Below, piece by piece: positions 45,143 to 53,726 of a stretch of 64,000 nucleotides of DNA (positions within the stretch are counted from its first letter, which is position 1; every line of letters begins with the position of its first letter). The notes under the pieces were generated by a model. That model saw nothing but the letters and a program-made list of their open reading frames with translations. It was not told the origin of the DNA and did not search any database. The stretch spans positions 42,558-106,557 of the forward strand of contig NZ_FMZQ01000014.1 in the NCBI RefSeq assembly GCF_900102635.1, in the 5' to 3' direction. The translations under genes and the position numbers were made by a program. The DNA comes from Ectopseudomonas chengduensis (GTDB lineage Bacteria > Pseudomonadota > Gammaproteobacteria > Pseudomonadales > Pseudomonadaceae).

Positions 45143-45990
45143 CGGGCAGCTCCCTGGGCTTGGTCGAGAATATCGAGGGCCTGCTGCCACTCGGCCTGGT
45201 CGACGCGAATGAAGTGGTTCTTCTCGCGGGTTTCGAGGAATGGCACGCCCTTGCCCATCAGGGTGTCGCAGAGGATCACGCGCGGCTTGGCGTCGGTGAG
45301 ATTGCGCGCGGTGTCGAAAGCCTCGATGACCGCGGCGAGATCGTTGCCGTCGACACGCTGAACATGCCAGCCGAACGCGGCCCACTTGTCGGCGAGCGGC
45401 TCGAAGCCCAGCACCTTGGTCGAAGGGCCATCGGCTTGCTGGTTATTGATGTCCACCAGGCAAATCAGATTGCCCAGGCCATGGTGAGCCGCGCTCATGG
45501 CTGCTTCCCAGGTCGAGCCTTCGTCCAGTTCGCCATCGGACATCGAGTTATAGACGAAAGCCGGGTTGCCCTTCAGACGCAGACCGAGCGCCATGCCCAC
45601 TGCAATCGGCAGGCCCTGGCCGAGCGAGCCACCCGACATTTCCATGCCCGGGGTATAGGTCGCCATGCCGGACATGGGCAGGCGGCTGTCATCGCTGCCG
45701 TAGGTTTCCAGTTCGTCCTCGGGAATGATCTTCGCCACGATCAACGCCGCGTAGAACGCGATGGCGTAATGGCCGTGGGACAGCAGAAAGCGGTCGCGGC
45801 CCTCCCAACTTGGGTCATCTGGACGCAGGTTCAGCGCATGGCAATAGGCGGTCGCCAGCACGTCGGCGTAACCCAGCGCCTGACCGACGTAGCCTTGGCC
45901 TTGGACCTCGCCCATCTGCAGCGCGAAGCGGCGGATGCGATAGGCGCCTTCGGCAACCTTGGCGTGGACGGAAGAATTATTGTTCTGCAC
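45139..45990 (-). CDS. Transketolase N-terminal subunit
   Basis: The 283-residue TPP-pyrophosphate-binding half of a split transketolase. DRFLLSHGHYAIAFYAAL carries the conserved His region, MEMSGGSLGQGLPIAVGMAL the GSLGQG motif, and MSDGELDEGSTWEA with a downstream Asn (VDINNQQADG) the GDG-N metal/TPP motif, with Ser in place of the first Gly. I chose GTG at 45990 because AAGGAGA lies seven bases upstream and the length fits the family. It is the first gene of the operon, divergent from the LysR gene. Confidence 0.9.
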   Translation of the reverse strand: MQNNNSSVHAKVAEGAYRIRRFALQMGEVQGQGYVGQALGYADVLATAYCHALNLRPDDPSWEGRDRFLLSHGHYAIAFYAALIVAKIIPEDELETYGSDDSRLPMSGMATYTPGMEMSGGSLGQGLPIAVGMALGLRLKGNPAFVYNSMSDGELDEGSTWEAAMSAAHHGLGNLICLVDINNQQADGPSTKVLGFEPLADKWAAFGWHVQRVDGNDLAAVIEAFDTARNLTDAKPRVILCDTLMGKGVPFLETREKNHFIRVDQAEWQQALDILDQAQGAAR

Positions 45991-46115
45991 GCGGTTCTCC
46001 TTGCTATGGCCCGACACTGGATGCTGCCGGAGCCTCATATGTCTCGATTGGAGAGAGCCTCTCCAGGCTTGCCAAGGGCGCTGAATCAGCACGCTTGGCG
46101 AGTGAGACAAAGCGT

Positions 46116-46145
46116 ATTCGCTTGATTTTTTGACCTCAAACGAAT
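46116..46145. promoter_or_regulatory. Candidate LysR operator (upstream inverted repeat)
   Basis: ATTCGCTTGA and TCAAACGAAT form a 10-bp inverted repeat with one mismatch and a 10-bp spacer, in the 196-bp divergent region between the transketolase operon and the LysR gene. Position and symmetry suit a LysR-type recognition site. Confidence 0.5.
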
Positions 46146-46161
46146 AGTTAAGGCAGATAGG

Positions 46162-46174
46162 TGAACTGAGTTCA
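46162..46174. promoter_or_regulatory. Candidate LysR T-N11-A box
   Basis: TGAACTGAGTTCA is a perfect palindrome fitting the T-N11-A pattern of LysR operators. It lies 12 bp before the ATG of the LysR gene, where binding would repress the regulator's own expression. Confidence 0.5.
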
Positions 46175-46186
46175 TGTGAAAACGCC

Positions 46187-47086
46187 ATGCAAAACCGGGT
46201 TTCCCTCAAGGCCATTCAGGCATTCGAAGCAGCGGCGAGACTGTCGTCCTTCGCACTCGCAGCCGAGGAACTGTTCGTTACCCCCTCGGCCGTCAGCCAC
46301 CAGATCAAGCTGCTCGAAGAGCAATTTGGTGTTCGCCTGTTCCATCGCGTTCACCGCGCAGTGGTACTGACCGATGCTGGCCGTGTGTATGCGGAAGAGG
46401 TCTCGGCGGCCTTTGCCAAGATCGACATCGCCACCCGTGAGCTGGGGCGCACCGCAAAAAGCGACATCCTCACCGTGCACTCCACACCCAGTTTCGCCAC
46501 GCAGTGGCTGATGCCGCGCCTGGCCCGTTTCAGCGCGTTGGAGCCGGACATCGACGTGCGGCTGAATTCTTCGTATCCGGCACCTGCCGACCTGCTGACC
46601 CAGGGCGTGGACATCGATATCCGCTATGGCATGAAACGGCTGCAACCCGCTGGCACCATGGTGCTGCCCTTCCCCGCAGAAACCATCGTGCCGCTCTGTG
46701 CGCCATCGCTTGCGCATGGGGAACACGCAATCCGTGCACCTGAGGATCTGTGTCACCACACCTTGATTCACAGCGAGGTGTGCCTGGTCAGTTGGCGCGA
46801 CTGGATGCGCCAGCACCGCAAAGTGCCGCTGGATATATCACGCGGGCCACGCTTCGATCGCTCGTTCATGGCCATCAGTGCAGCCGTGGATGGTTTGGGG
46901 ATTTGCCTCGAAAGCCTGCTGCTCGCGCAACGCGAGCTGGCCAGTGGGCAACTGGTGGCACCGCTTGGCCTGGGAGGACCAAGGGTGCAGGGCTACACCT
47001 TCAACCTGCTGCGCTCACGTGCGGAGCTACCGAAGATACGCAGCTTTCAGGACTGGCTGTTTGGCGAGCTTGAGGGCCGGCCCTGA
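46187..47086 (+). CDS. LysR family transcriptional regulator (GcvA-like)
   Basis: A 299-residue regulator. The N-terminal winged helix-turn-helix is SFALAAEELFVTPSAVSHQI (about 21-40), followed by the linker helix and a periplasmic-binding-like effector domain (about 90-290). NRVSLKAIQAFEAAARLSS and LFHRVHRAVVLTDAG are typical of the GcvA/AmpR subgroup. It is divergent from the split transketolase/TRAP operon and probably controls it in response to the imported substrate or an intermediate. Confidence 0.92.
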   Translation: MQNRVSLKAIQAFEAAARLSSFALAAEELFVTPSAVSHQIKLLEEQFGVRLFHRVHRAVVLTDAGRVYAEEVSAAFAKIDIATRELGRTAKSDILTVHSTPSFATQWLMPRLARFSALEPDIDVRLNSSYPAPADLLTQGVDIDIRYGMKRLQPAGTMVLPFPAETIVPLCAPSLAHGEHAIRAPEDLCHHTLIHSEVCLVSWRDWMRQHRKVPLDISRGPRFDRSFMAISAAVDGLGICLESLLLAQRELASGQLVAPLGLGGPRVQGYTFNLLRSRAELPKIRSFQDWLFGELEGRP

Positions 47087-47171
47087 GAAGCAGCGCAAAT
47101 GCCCGTCGGTTTTGCATAGCAGGCATTGGCAGTGACACGCCTCTTTAGCTGGTGTTTGAGCCAGCCTGCCG

Positions 47172-48839
47172 TCAATGATGCTCGATGCGATTTCGCCCGC
47201 CGCGCTTGGCGCAGTACAGGGCGATATCGCTGCGCGACAGGGCGGCCTCGACGCTGGCATCACTGGCATTGAGCGATGAGATGCCGACGCTGACAGCGAG
47301 GAAGATCGGCTCCCCGGCATGCAGGATCGGCGCCCTGGCCAGTTCGCTCTGGATGCGCGTGGCGAAGTGCATGGCCTTGTCCAGACTCGCATCGCTGAGC
47401 ACCACAGCGAACTCTTCGCCACCCAGTCGCCCGGCGGTGTCGGTCTTGCGCAGCTGGCCGCTTAGAATTCCCGCGAAATGGCGCAGCGCCTGGTCGCCGA
47501 CATCGTGGCCCCAGCGGTCATTGATGGTCTTGAAGTAGTCCAGGTCGAACATCAGGATCGCCGCACTCTGTTCAGGGCTGCGTTGCAGGCGCGCCAGCTC
47601 TGCCTCGAGCTGACACATGAAGTGCCTGCGGTTGGCGAGCTGGGTGAGGAAGTCGGTGGTGGCGAAGGCCTGCAGCTCGGCCTCGATCTGCTTGCGTTCG
47701 GTCACATCAGTCATGAAGCCATGCCAGATCACGCTGCCGTCTGCTTCGCGGCGCGGGCAGGCTTCACCCTGGCACCAGGCGACTTCACGCCCCGGCACCT
47801 GCACGCGAAACTCCAGATACCAGTCCGTCAACTCCTCGGCCGATAGCTGCAGGGAATCGATGAAGACCATGCGGTCATCCGGGTGAACGATGGCGGTCAG
47901 CGCCTCAGCGTCCTGCATCAGTTGCATGGCGCTGAGGCCACAGATGGCTTGCGCGCCGGCGCTGGCGTAGGTAACGGCGTACTTGCCATCGCTCTGCCGG
48001 CGGACCTGGAAGACCATGCCGGGGATTTCATTGGTCAGGTCGGTCATCAGGGTGGCGGTCTGCTGTACCTGCTCGGACAGGCGGCGCATGGCAGTGATGT
48101 CGGTGGTGGTGCCGATCATTCGCAGCGGTTTGCCATGCTTGTCGCGCTCGACCACCTTGCCGCGGCTGCACACCCATTTGTACTGGCCGTTGCGGCAACG
48201 CAGACGGTGCTCCACCTCATAGGCATCGGTACGCTGATCCAGGTGTGCCTGGATGGTCGCGCGCACGTAGTCGAGATCGGCTGGATGTACGCGGGTATAG
48301 CTCTCTTCGATGCGATTGCCGATTTCGTGGTCGGCATAGCCGAGCAGCGCCTTCCAACTGCTGGAGTAGTAAATCTCGCCGCTGCTGATGTCACGGTCCC
48401 AGATACCGGTGCCACTACCGGCGATGGCCAGCGCCATGCGTCGTTCACTATCGCGCAGGGCGGCGATCTCATGACGCTGCAGGGCTTCGTCGGTCTCGCG
48501 TGCCAGTAGATCGAGGGCCAGGGCGGCGAAATCCAGCAGAGCTTCGCGCTGTTTGGCGTCGAGTGTATGTGGCCGGTCGAAATGCAGGTACAGCGTGCCG
48601 AGCCGGGCGCCTGTTTGCGCCTGTAGTGGCCAGACGAGCGTGGTGGGCGTGGTTTCGCTGATGCCGATGATCTTCGCCACATCGCTCAGGCCAGGGCTGG
48701 CCCAAATATGGCGCGCAAAGCCGGCACCGGAAACCAGCACGGCGGCCGAGTCGAAATACCGGCCAAGCAGGCGCACTAAGCCATCGAGCCGCTCATCATT
48801 GGCACTGCTGGGCGCATTGACCGAACACAGGGGCTGCAT
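47172..48839 (-). CDS. Diguanylate cyclase with PAS domains
   Basis: A 555-residue protein with no membrane segment. A GAF-like region (about 15-115) is followed by a PAS/PAC domain (about 133-255, GTGIWDRDISSGEIYYSSSW), a second PAS (about 265-385) and a GGDEF domain with RLGGEEF (GGEEF at 473-477). An RKTD inhibitory site lies exactly five residues before GGEEF. There is no EAL domain, so it should synthesise c-di-GMP with product feedback. It is convergent with the LysR gene. Confidence 0.92.
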   Translation of the reverse strand: MQPLCSVNAPSSANDERLDGLVRLLGRYFDSAAVLVSGAGFARHIWASPGLSDVAKIIGISETTPTTLVWPLQAQTGARLGTLYLHFDRPHTLDAKQREALLDFAALALDLLARETDEALQRHEIAALRDSERRMALAIAGSGTGIWDRDISSGEIYYSSSWKALLGYADHEIGNRIEESYTRVHPADLDYVRATIQAHLDQRTDAYEVEHRLRCRNGQYKWVCSRGKVVERDKHGKPLRMIGTTTDITAMRRLSEQVQQTATLMTDLTNEIPGMVFQVRRQSDGKYAVTYASAGAQAICGLSAMQLMQDAEALTAIVHPDDRMVFIDSLQLSAEELTDWYLEFRVQVPGREVAWCQGEACPRREADGSVIWHGFMTDVTERKQIEAELQAFATTDFLTQLANRRHFMCQLEAELARLQRSPEQSAAILMFDLDYFKTINDRWGHDVGDQALRHFAGILSGQLRKTDTAGRLGGEEFAVVLSDASLDKAMHFATRIQSELARAPILHAGEPIFLAVSVGISSLNASDASVEAALSRSDIALYCAKRGGRNRIEHH

Positions 48840-49033
48840 AGTGATTCTGTTTGGATAGAAACGCGGAAGACGCCTGATATTGATACGCCATTAGCTGGCC
48901 GGCGTCTAATCGTTCGTGCAGGTCAGGCCACTGTGCATCGGCCGTTGCGCCGACTGCTCAATCTGAGACGGCTCTAGCCAGAGCCTTTGCGGCCCCTGTG
49001 GCTTGATTTCGAACTGGTCGAGCGCACCAGAAT
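48840..49033. other. Upstream part of the 331-bp gap before the TonB receptor gene
   Basis: Between the diguanylate cyclase gene and the receptor gene (48840-49170) I see no ORF or RNA gene. A GGCTCTAGCCAGAGCC palindrome lies at about 48970-48985. The one convincing regulatory element is the Zur-box match at 49034-49048; the remaining 120 bp form the receptor leader. Confidence 0.5.
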
Positions 49034-49048
49034 TGTTATGATATAACG
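49034..49048 (+). promoter_or_regulatory. Putative Zur box upstream of the TonB receptor gene
   Basis: TGTTATGATATAACG contains GTTAT-N3-ATAAC (49035-49047), the core of the known Zur operator GTTATANTATAAC of proteobacteria, at 12 of the 12 defined positions except that the sixth is G rather than A. It lies about 125 bp before the receptor ATG. It implies repression by zinc-loaded Zur. Confidence 0.65.
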
Positions 49049-49170
49049 TCTGAACTGAAGATAATTCGTCCGACCGGACAACCCGCTGCCGCCAGGAGAC
49101 TCGCCAGCCCGCGCAGCAAACCAGCGCAACACCCTCCCCTCACTTAGAAAACGCAACGCTAGGAATACCC

Positions 49171-51225
49171 ATGAAAGCCACTTCGGCCTCCCTCGCCGTC
49201 ATGACCGCCCTGGTCACGACTCAGATTCACGCTGCCTCATCCGGCAACTCCACCGTTTCGCTCGGCTCGGTCTACGTCACCCCCGAGGCCAGCGGCACGC
49301 TGCGCACCGATAGCATCCTGAGCTCGGTCGACATCATGGGCAGTGACAAGATCGAGGATAAGAACGTGATGAACAGCTGGGAGCTGGTAGGCCAGATGCC
49401 CGGCATCCAGCTGACCGAGACGCGCATGGGCGCCGAATCCGGCAAGGTGACCTTCCGCGCCTTCAACGGCGAGGGCTACATCAATGGCATCAAGACGCTG
49501 ATCGACGGCGTGCCGAGCAACGTCAACAGCGGCAACCAACGCTTCATCGACATGATCTTCCCGCTGGACATCGACTACATCGAGGTGGTGCGCGGCACCA
49601 ATGACCCGCGCTACGGCCTGCACAACATCGGCGGCAACATCAATTTCGCCACCCGTCAGGGCGGCAACTACACCGACGGCCGCCTGACCTACGGCAGCTT
49701 CAACACCCGCGAATTCCAGCTGGCCGTCGGCCACGAGGAAGGCAACTTCGCGCAGAACTACTTTCTGGCCAAGCAGGATTCCGACGGTTTCCGCGACCAC
49801 AGCAACTCCAACAAATATTCCCTGGGCGGCAAATGGTTCGTCACCGATGACGAGCAGACCATGAAGCTCGGCGTGATCGCCCGCCTCTACCACCACCAGG
49901 CAGAGGAGCCGGGTTTTCTCACCGCGCAAGAGCTGGCCGCGAGCCGCTCGCAGTCGCCGGAGAAGAATGCCAACGATGGCGACGACCGCGACATGAAGCA
50001 CCTCAGCGCGCATGCCGACTTCCAGCTCAGCGACGACCTGAGCCTGAGCAACAAGCTGTACTACAACAGCTACGACGATGACCGCACCGTGACTTTCACC
50101 AGCTATCCGGTCGGCAATGCCCCGCGTCAGCGCCGCCAGTGGGAAGAGCGCCAGACTGGCGTGCTGAGCAACCTGACCTGGCGCGCCCACGAGATGCTGA
50201 CCCTCGACGGCGGCATCAACTACGAGCAGCAGAACAACGAATACCGCCGCTACCGCTACAACTTCGGCATTCCCACCGATTTCGACGCGCCGCCGGCCCG
50301 CACGCAAAACGACCACAGCTACACGCTGTACAACACCGGCGCCTATGCCCAGGCGATCATCCAGCCCATCGAGCAGCTCAAGATCATCCCGGCGTACCGC
50401 GTCGACAAGTTCTCCGGTAATACCGAGCTGATGAACGGCGAGAAGGCCGAGCTGCAGGACTACGGCTGGATCGAACAGCCCAAGCTCAGCGTGGTGTACA
50501 GCATCACCCCGGACATCAACGTCTACGCCAACTGGGGGCGCACCTTCCAGATCCTCACCGGGTCCACCGCACCGGCCTACATGACCGCCGGCCAGGCTTC
50601 GTACAAACCGTCGATCAACACCGGCAAGGAAGTGGGGGTGAAGTTCAAACCCTTCGCCGGCTCGGAAGCGCGCATCGCCGTGTGGCAACAGGAAGCTACC
50701 GATGAAGTGGCCAACATGCCGAGCACCGGCACCACCGTCGGCCTGGGTGAAACCAAGCGTCGCGGCATCGACATGCAGCTCACCGCACAGCTGAACGATC
50801 AGTGGACGGTGTGGGGCTCGCACGCCATCCAGGAAGCCAAGGTGGTCAGCGCGTTCACCGCTGGTGGGCAGTCGCTGGCGGGCAAGGAGGTGTTCTCCAC
50901 GCCGCGCTACATCAGCAATGCCGGGGTCGATTACCAGTTCAACGACGCCTGGCGCTTCGGCCTGTCGGCCCGCGCCCAGGGCGACTACTACATCGACGAG
51001 CTGAACCAGCAAGGCAAGTACGGCGGCTTCGCGGTGCTCGATGCCAACGTGCGCTATCAGGTATCGGCCACCACCAGCCTCGACCTGCAGATGAAGAACC
51101 TGACCGACCGCGACTACGAGTACGTATGGTTCGACAACTTCTTCTGGGCCGCTGGCGACGAACAACCGATGTTCTCCCCTGCCCCAGGTCGCTCGGCCTA
51201 TCTGTCGGTGAACATGAAGCTGTAA
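49171..51225 (+). CDS. TonB-dependent outer-membrane receptor, probably zinc-regulated
   Basis: A 684-residue TonB-dependent receptor. A signal peptide (MKATSASLAVMTALVTTQIHA) is followed by a plug domain (about 45-160; GQMPGIQLTETRMGAESGKV and DIDYIEVVRGTNDPRYG) and a 22-strand barrel ending YLSVNMKL. A His/Asp-rich loop (about 230-285: LYHHQAEEPGF ... KNANDGDDRDMKHLSAH) could contact metal. The ligand is not known from sequence. The upstream Zur-box match suggests uptake of zinc or a zinc-chelate. It is convergent with the DUF1624 gene, which has its own Zur-box match. Confidence 0.9.
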   Translation: MKATSASLAVMTALVTTQIHAASSGNSTVSLGSVYVTPEASGTLRTDSILSSVDIMGSDKIEDKNVMNSWELVGQMPGIQLTETRMGAESGKVTFRAFNGEGYINGIKTLIDGVPSNVNSGNQRFIDMIFPLDIDYIEVVRGTNDPRYGLHNIGGNINFATRQGGNYTDGRLTYGSFNTREFQLAVGHEEGNFAQNYFLAKQDSDGFRDHSNSNKYSLGGKWFVTDDEQTMKLGVIARLYHHQAEEPGFLTAQELAASRSQSPEKNANDGDDRDMKHLSAHADFQLSDDLSLSNKLYYNSYDDDRTVTFTSYPVGNAPRQRRQWEERQTGVLSNLTWRAHEMLTLDGGINYEQQNNEYRRYRYNFGIPTDFDAPPARTQNDHSYTLYNTGAYAQAIIQPIEQLKIIPAYRVDKFSGNTELMNGEKAELQDYGWIEQPKLSVVYSITPDINVYANWGRTFQILTGSTAPAYMTAGQASYKPSINTGKEVGVKFKPFAGSEARIAVWQQEATDEVANMPSTGTTVGLGETKRRGIDMQLTAQLNDQWTVWGSHAIQEAKVVSAFTAGGQSLAGKEVFSTPRYISNAGVDYQFNDAWRFGLSARAQGDYYIDELNQQGKYGGFAVLDANVRYQVSATTSLDLQMKNLTDRDYEYVWFDNFFWAAGDEQPMFSPAPGRSAYLSVNMKL

Positions 51226-51262
51226 CGCCGGAGCCACTCGGAAAGACTCCGCAACTCGACCT

Positions 51263-51322
51263 GTAGGAGCCGGCTTGCCGGCGATCGCGTCAGCCAACCA
51301 TCGCCCGCAATCGGGCTCCTAC
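51263..51322. repeat. REP-type palindrome (GTAGGAGCCCGC family, diverged)
   Basis: GTAGGAGCCGGCTTGCCGGC pairs imperfectly with GCCCGCAATCGGGCTCCTAC. It lies 37 bp after the receptor stop and may form its transcript end. Confidence 0.75.
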
Positions 51323-51352
51323 AGCGCACGACATCGTGCCAATGCCGAGCGA

Positions 51353-51420
51353 ACGTAGGGTGCGCCGTGCGCACTGGATATTTTCGAGGTGCCAGTTGGT
51401 GCGCACGGCGCACCCTACGT
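51353..51420. repeat. Perfect palindromic repeat (GTAGGGTGCGCCG family)
   Basis: Two 22-bp arms, starting ACGTAGGGTGCGCCGTGCGC and ending with its exact complement, flank a 24-bp centre. It ends nine bases before the DUF1624 stop codon, so this convergent intergenic region carries two different palindromes, one for each gene end. Confidence 0.85.
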
Positions 51421-51429
51421 CAAAGGCTC

Positions 51430-52569
51430 TCAGAGGTACTTCAACCAGCGAATGTCGCGGCGCCGCGCCTTGAGCAGAGCGAACCACTGCGTGGGCGCAA
51501 ACAGCAGCAGCGCCAGCAGCACGGTCGCAGCCCAGATCCAGCCCATCGAGTCGAAGCCGAAGTAATGCCCCTGGTTCGCGCCCCAGATGGCGAAGGCGGC
51601 GATGTAGAGCAGCTTCAGCACGTACAGGTGCAGCAGGTAGAAGAACATCGGCGCGCTGCCGAACACAGCCAGCGTGCGCACCATGCGCCCATCGTTGCGG
51701 CGCTCGAAGTAGGCCAGCAGCAACAGGCCGACGCCCAGCGTCAGCGCCAGGAACAACAGCGACGGCGGGTATTTGGTGATGTTGAACAGGCCCATCAGCG
51801 TTTGCAGTGCGGTTTCTTCCACGGCCCAGGGTTTCTCGCCATAGCCGTTGAGCAGGCGCAGCATCACGAACAGCGCCAGCGCAGCGAAACCGGCGCGACG
51901 CAACCATTGCAGACGCTGCTCGGGCGCGCTGGACCAGCGGAACCACGGGCCGATCACATAGCCTAGGGCAATCACTCCGATCCACGGCAGCACCGGGTAC
52001 GACGTGCGCAGGCGCAGCGTGTCGGAAAACCCGATCCAGCCGCGGTCATGCAGGATCGCCCAGGGAATGTGCAGCGCCGACTCCGGGCCAAAGTGCAACC
52101 CATCGAGCAGGTTGTGCCCCGCCACCAGCGCCAGGCCCAGCACGGCCAGCAGCGTTCGCGGCAGCCACAGCAGCACGGAGAGCGTCAGCATGCTCAGGCC
52201 GATGGCCCAGATCACCTGCAGGTAGATCACCGTGGGCGGGAACTGGAAGGTCCAGGCGAAGTTGACCAGGGTGAACTCCAGCACCACCAGAAACAGCCCG
52301 CGCTTGAACAGGAAGGCGCTGGTCGCCGTCCGGCTCATCTGCTTCTCGCCATAGAGAAACGCCGAAAGCCCGGTGAGCAGGATGAACACCGGCGCGCACA
52401 GGTGCGCCAGGGTACGGCTGAAGAACAGCGCAGGCTCAGTAGCGGTCACGTCCATCGGGTCGCCGACCTGCTGGTGCAGGTAGAAGGTTTCGCGAACGTG
52501 ATCGAGCAACATGAAGAGGATGACCAAACCGCGCAGGGCGTCGATCGAGAGCAGACGATTGGAGGACAT
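51430..52569 (-). CDS. DUF1624 membrane acyltransferase-like protein
   Basis: A 379-residue inner-membrane protein with about ten helices. It starts MSSNRLLSIDALRGLVILFM, the hallmark of the heparan-alpha-glucosaminide N-acetyltransferase/DUF1624 group, with the conserved DHVRETFYLH following the first helix. Relatives move acyl groups across the membrane onto sugars, but no bacterial substrate is established that I can name. A candidate Zur box lies 31 bp upstream of the ATG. Confidence 0.88.
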   Translation of the reverse strand: MSSNRLLSIDALRGLVILFMLLDHVRETFYLHQQVGDPMDVTATEPALFFSRTLAHLCAPVFILLTGLSAFLYGEKQMSRTATSAFLFKRGLFLVVLEFTLVNFAWTFQFPPTVIYLQVIWAIGLSMLTLSVLLWLPRTLLAVLGLALVAGHNLLDGLHFGPESALHIPWAILHDRGWIGFSDTLRLRTSYPVLPWIGVIALGYVIGPWFRWSSAPEQRLQWLRRAGFAALALFVMLRLLNGYGEKPWAVEETALQTLMGLFNITKYPPSLLFLALTLGVGLLLLAYFERRNDGRMVRTLAVFGSAPMFFYLLHLYVLKLLYIAAFAIWGANQGHYFGFDSMGWIWAATVLLALLLFAPTQWFALLKARRRDIRWLKYL

Positions 52570-52599
52570 GGAAGGCTTCGAATGGGGCTTGAAGAGAAC

Positions 52600-52612
52600 G
52601 TAATACTATAAC
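52600..52612 (-). promoter_or_regulatory. Putative Zur box upstream of the DUF1624 gene
   Basis: On the plus strand GTAATACTATAAC matches the Zur core GTTATANTATAAC at all but one defined position; the minus-strand reading is GTTATAGTATTAC. It is 31 bp from the DUF1624 start, where a repressor would block transcription. It pairs with the box at 49034-49048 at the other end of this convergent locus. Confidence 0.6.
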
Positions 52613-52656
52613 CAGATTCTGCCGAGCCGATGCCATCCCCCTTCGGCGCAGAGCCT

Positions 52657-53637
52657 TCAGCGCGAGAAGCGTCTTCGATAATCCCGCGGCGAAATCGCTA
52701 AATGACGTTGGAATGTCGCACGCATTCGCTCTTCGTCACCGAAGCCGCATTGCCTGGCGATAACATCGATATTGCGGGTGGAGTCCTCCAGCAACCTGCG
52801 CGCGGCTTCGAGGCGGAAAATTTCCACTGCCTTGGCCGGCGTGCGCCCGGTCTTCTGTTTGTACAGGCGGGAGAAATGCCGCGGGCTCATGTGGCAGCGC
52901 TCGGCCATGGTCTCGACATTCAGCTCCGGGCTGCTCAGGTGATCGCCCAACCAGCGGTGCAGCTCATCGAAGGTCGAGGTGTCCTTGGCCTGTGCCTGCA
53001 ACAGCTCGCTGAACTGCGCCTGCCCGCCAGGACGCTTGAGAAAGACCACCAGCTCACGCGCCACCTGCATGGCCACCTCTCGCCCGCAATCGGCCTCGAC
53101 CAGTGCCAAGGCGAGGTCGATACCGGCACTGACACCCGCAGAGGTCCACACTGCGCCCTGCTCGATAAAGATGGCGTCGTTGTCCACTTCGATGGCCGGG
53201 AAACGCGCCTTGAGCATGTCGCACATCGCCCAATGCGTCGCCGCGCGCTTACCCTCGAGCAAACCCGCATGAGCCAGCAGAAAGGTGCCACTGCATACGG
53301 AGGCCGTGCGCCGCACTCGACGTGCGTTGCTGGCGATCCAGGCGATCAGTTCGGCCGATTCGGCCACCGCCCGCTCGATTTCCGGCGCGCCCGGCACGAT
53401 CAGCGTATCGACCTGCGCCAGTTGTACCTCTGCCAGCGGCTGGGTATCCACCACCAGGCCTTCGGCAGTGCCCACCAAACCGCCCGCAAGGCTGACAGTG
53501 AGGCGCTCGTAACCCGGCAAACCGCGTTCGTGCATGGCCTTGGTGGCCGCCCAGAACACCGTCTGCGCGCCGGTAAGATCGAGCAGACCCACTTGCGGGT
53601 AGGCGAGGAAGAGAACGGTACGCGGGCGAGTTGGCAT
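52657..53637 (-). CDS. GlxA family AraC-type regulator
   Basis: A 326-residue protein with an N-terminal DJ-1/PfpI-like GATase1 domain (about 8-190; VCSGTFLLAHAGLLEGKRAA holds the Cys nucleophile-elbow position) and a C-terminal AraC domain (about 225-325; NVETMAERCHMSPRHFSRLY and NIDVIARQCGFGDEERMRAT). It is divergent from the FAD oxidoreductase gene with 89 bp between starts and probably controls it. It is the same architecture as ArgR at 14345 but a distinct protein. Confidence 0.92.
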   Translation of the reverse strand: MPTRPRTVLFLAYPQVGLLDLTGAQTVFWAATKAMHERGLPGYERLTVSLAGGLVGTAEGLVVDTQPLAEVQLAQVDTLIVPGAPEIERAVAESAELIAWIASNARRVRRTASVCSGTFLLAHAGLLEGKRAATHWAMCDMLKARFPAIEVDNDAIFIEQGAVWTSAGVSAGIDLALALVEADCGREVAMQVARELVVFLKRPGGQAQFSELLQAQAKDTSTFDELHRWLGDHLSSPELNVETMAERCHMSPRHFSRLYKQKTGRTPAKAVEIFRLEAARRLLEDSTRNIDVIARQCGFGDEERMRATFQRHLAISPRDYRRRFSR

Positions 53638-53726
53638 GATTTCGGGGGTATATGTCGTATCTGCCGAAATGCTCCTCTCCTAGCATGGCTCCGTCAAACG
53701 AAACGAGCCAAAGCCAGGAGTACCAG

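Noticed and set aside
49237..51297. 686-codon minus-strand open frame opposite the TonB receptor gene
   Set aside because: Low-complexity Val/Ala/Gly/His antisense translation; the receptor on the plus strand is unambiguous.
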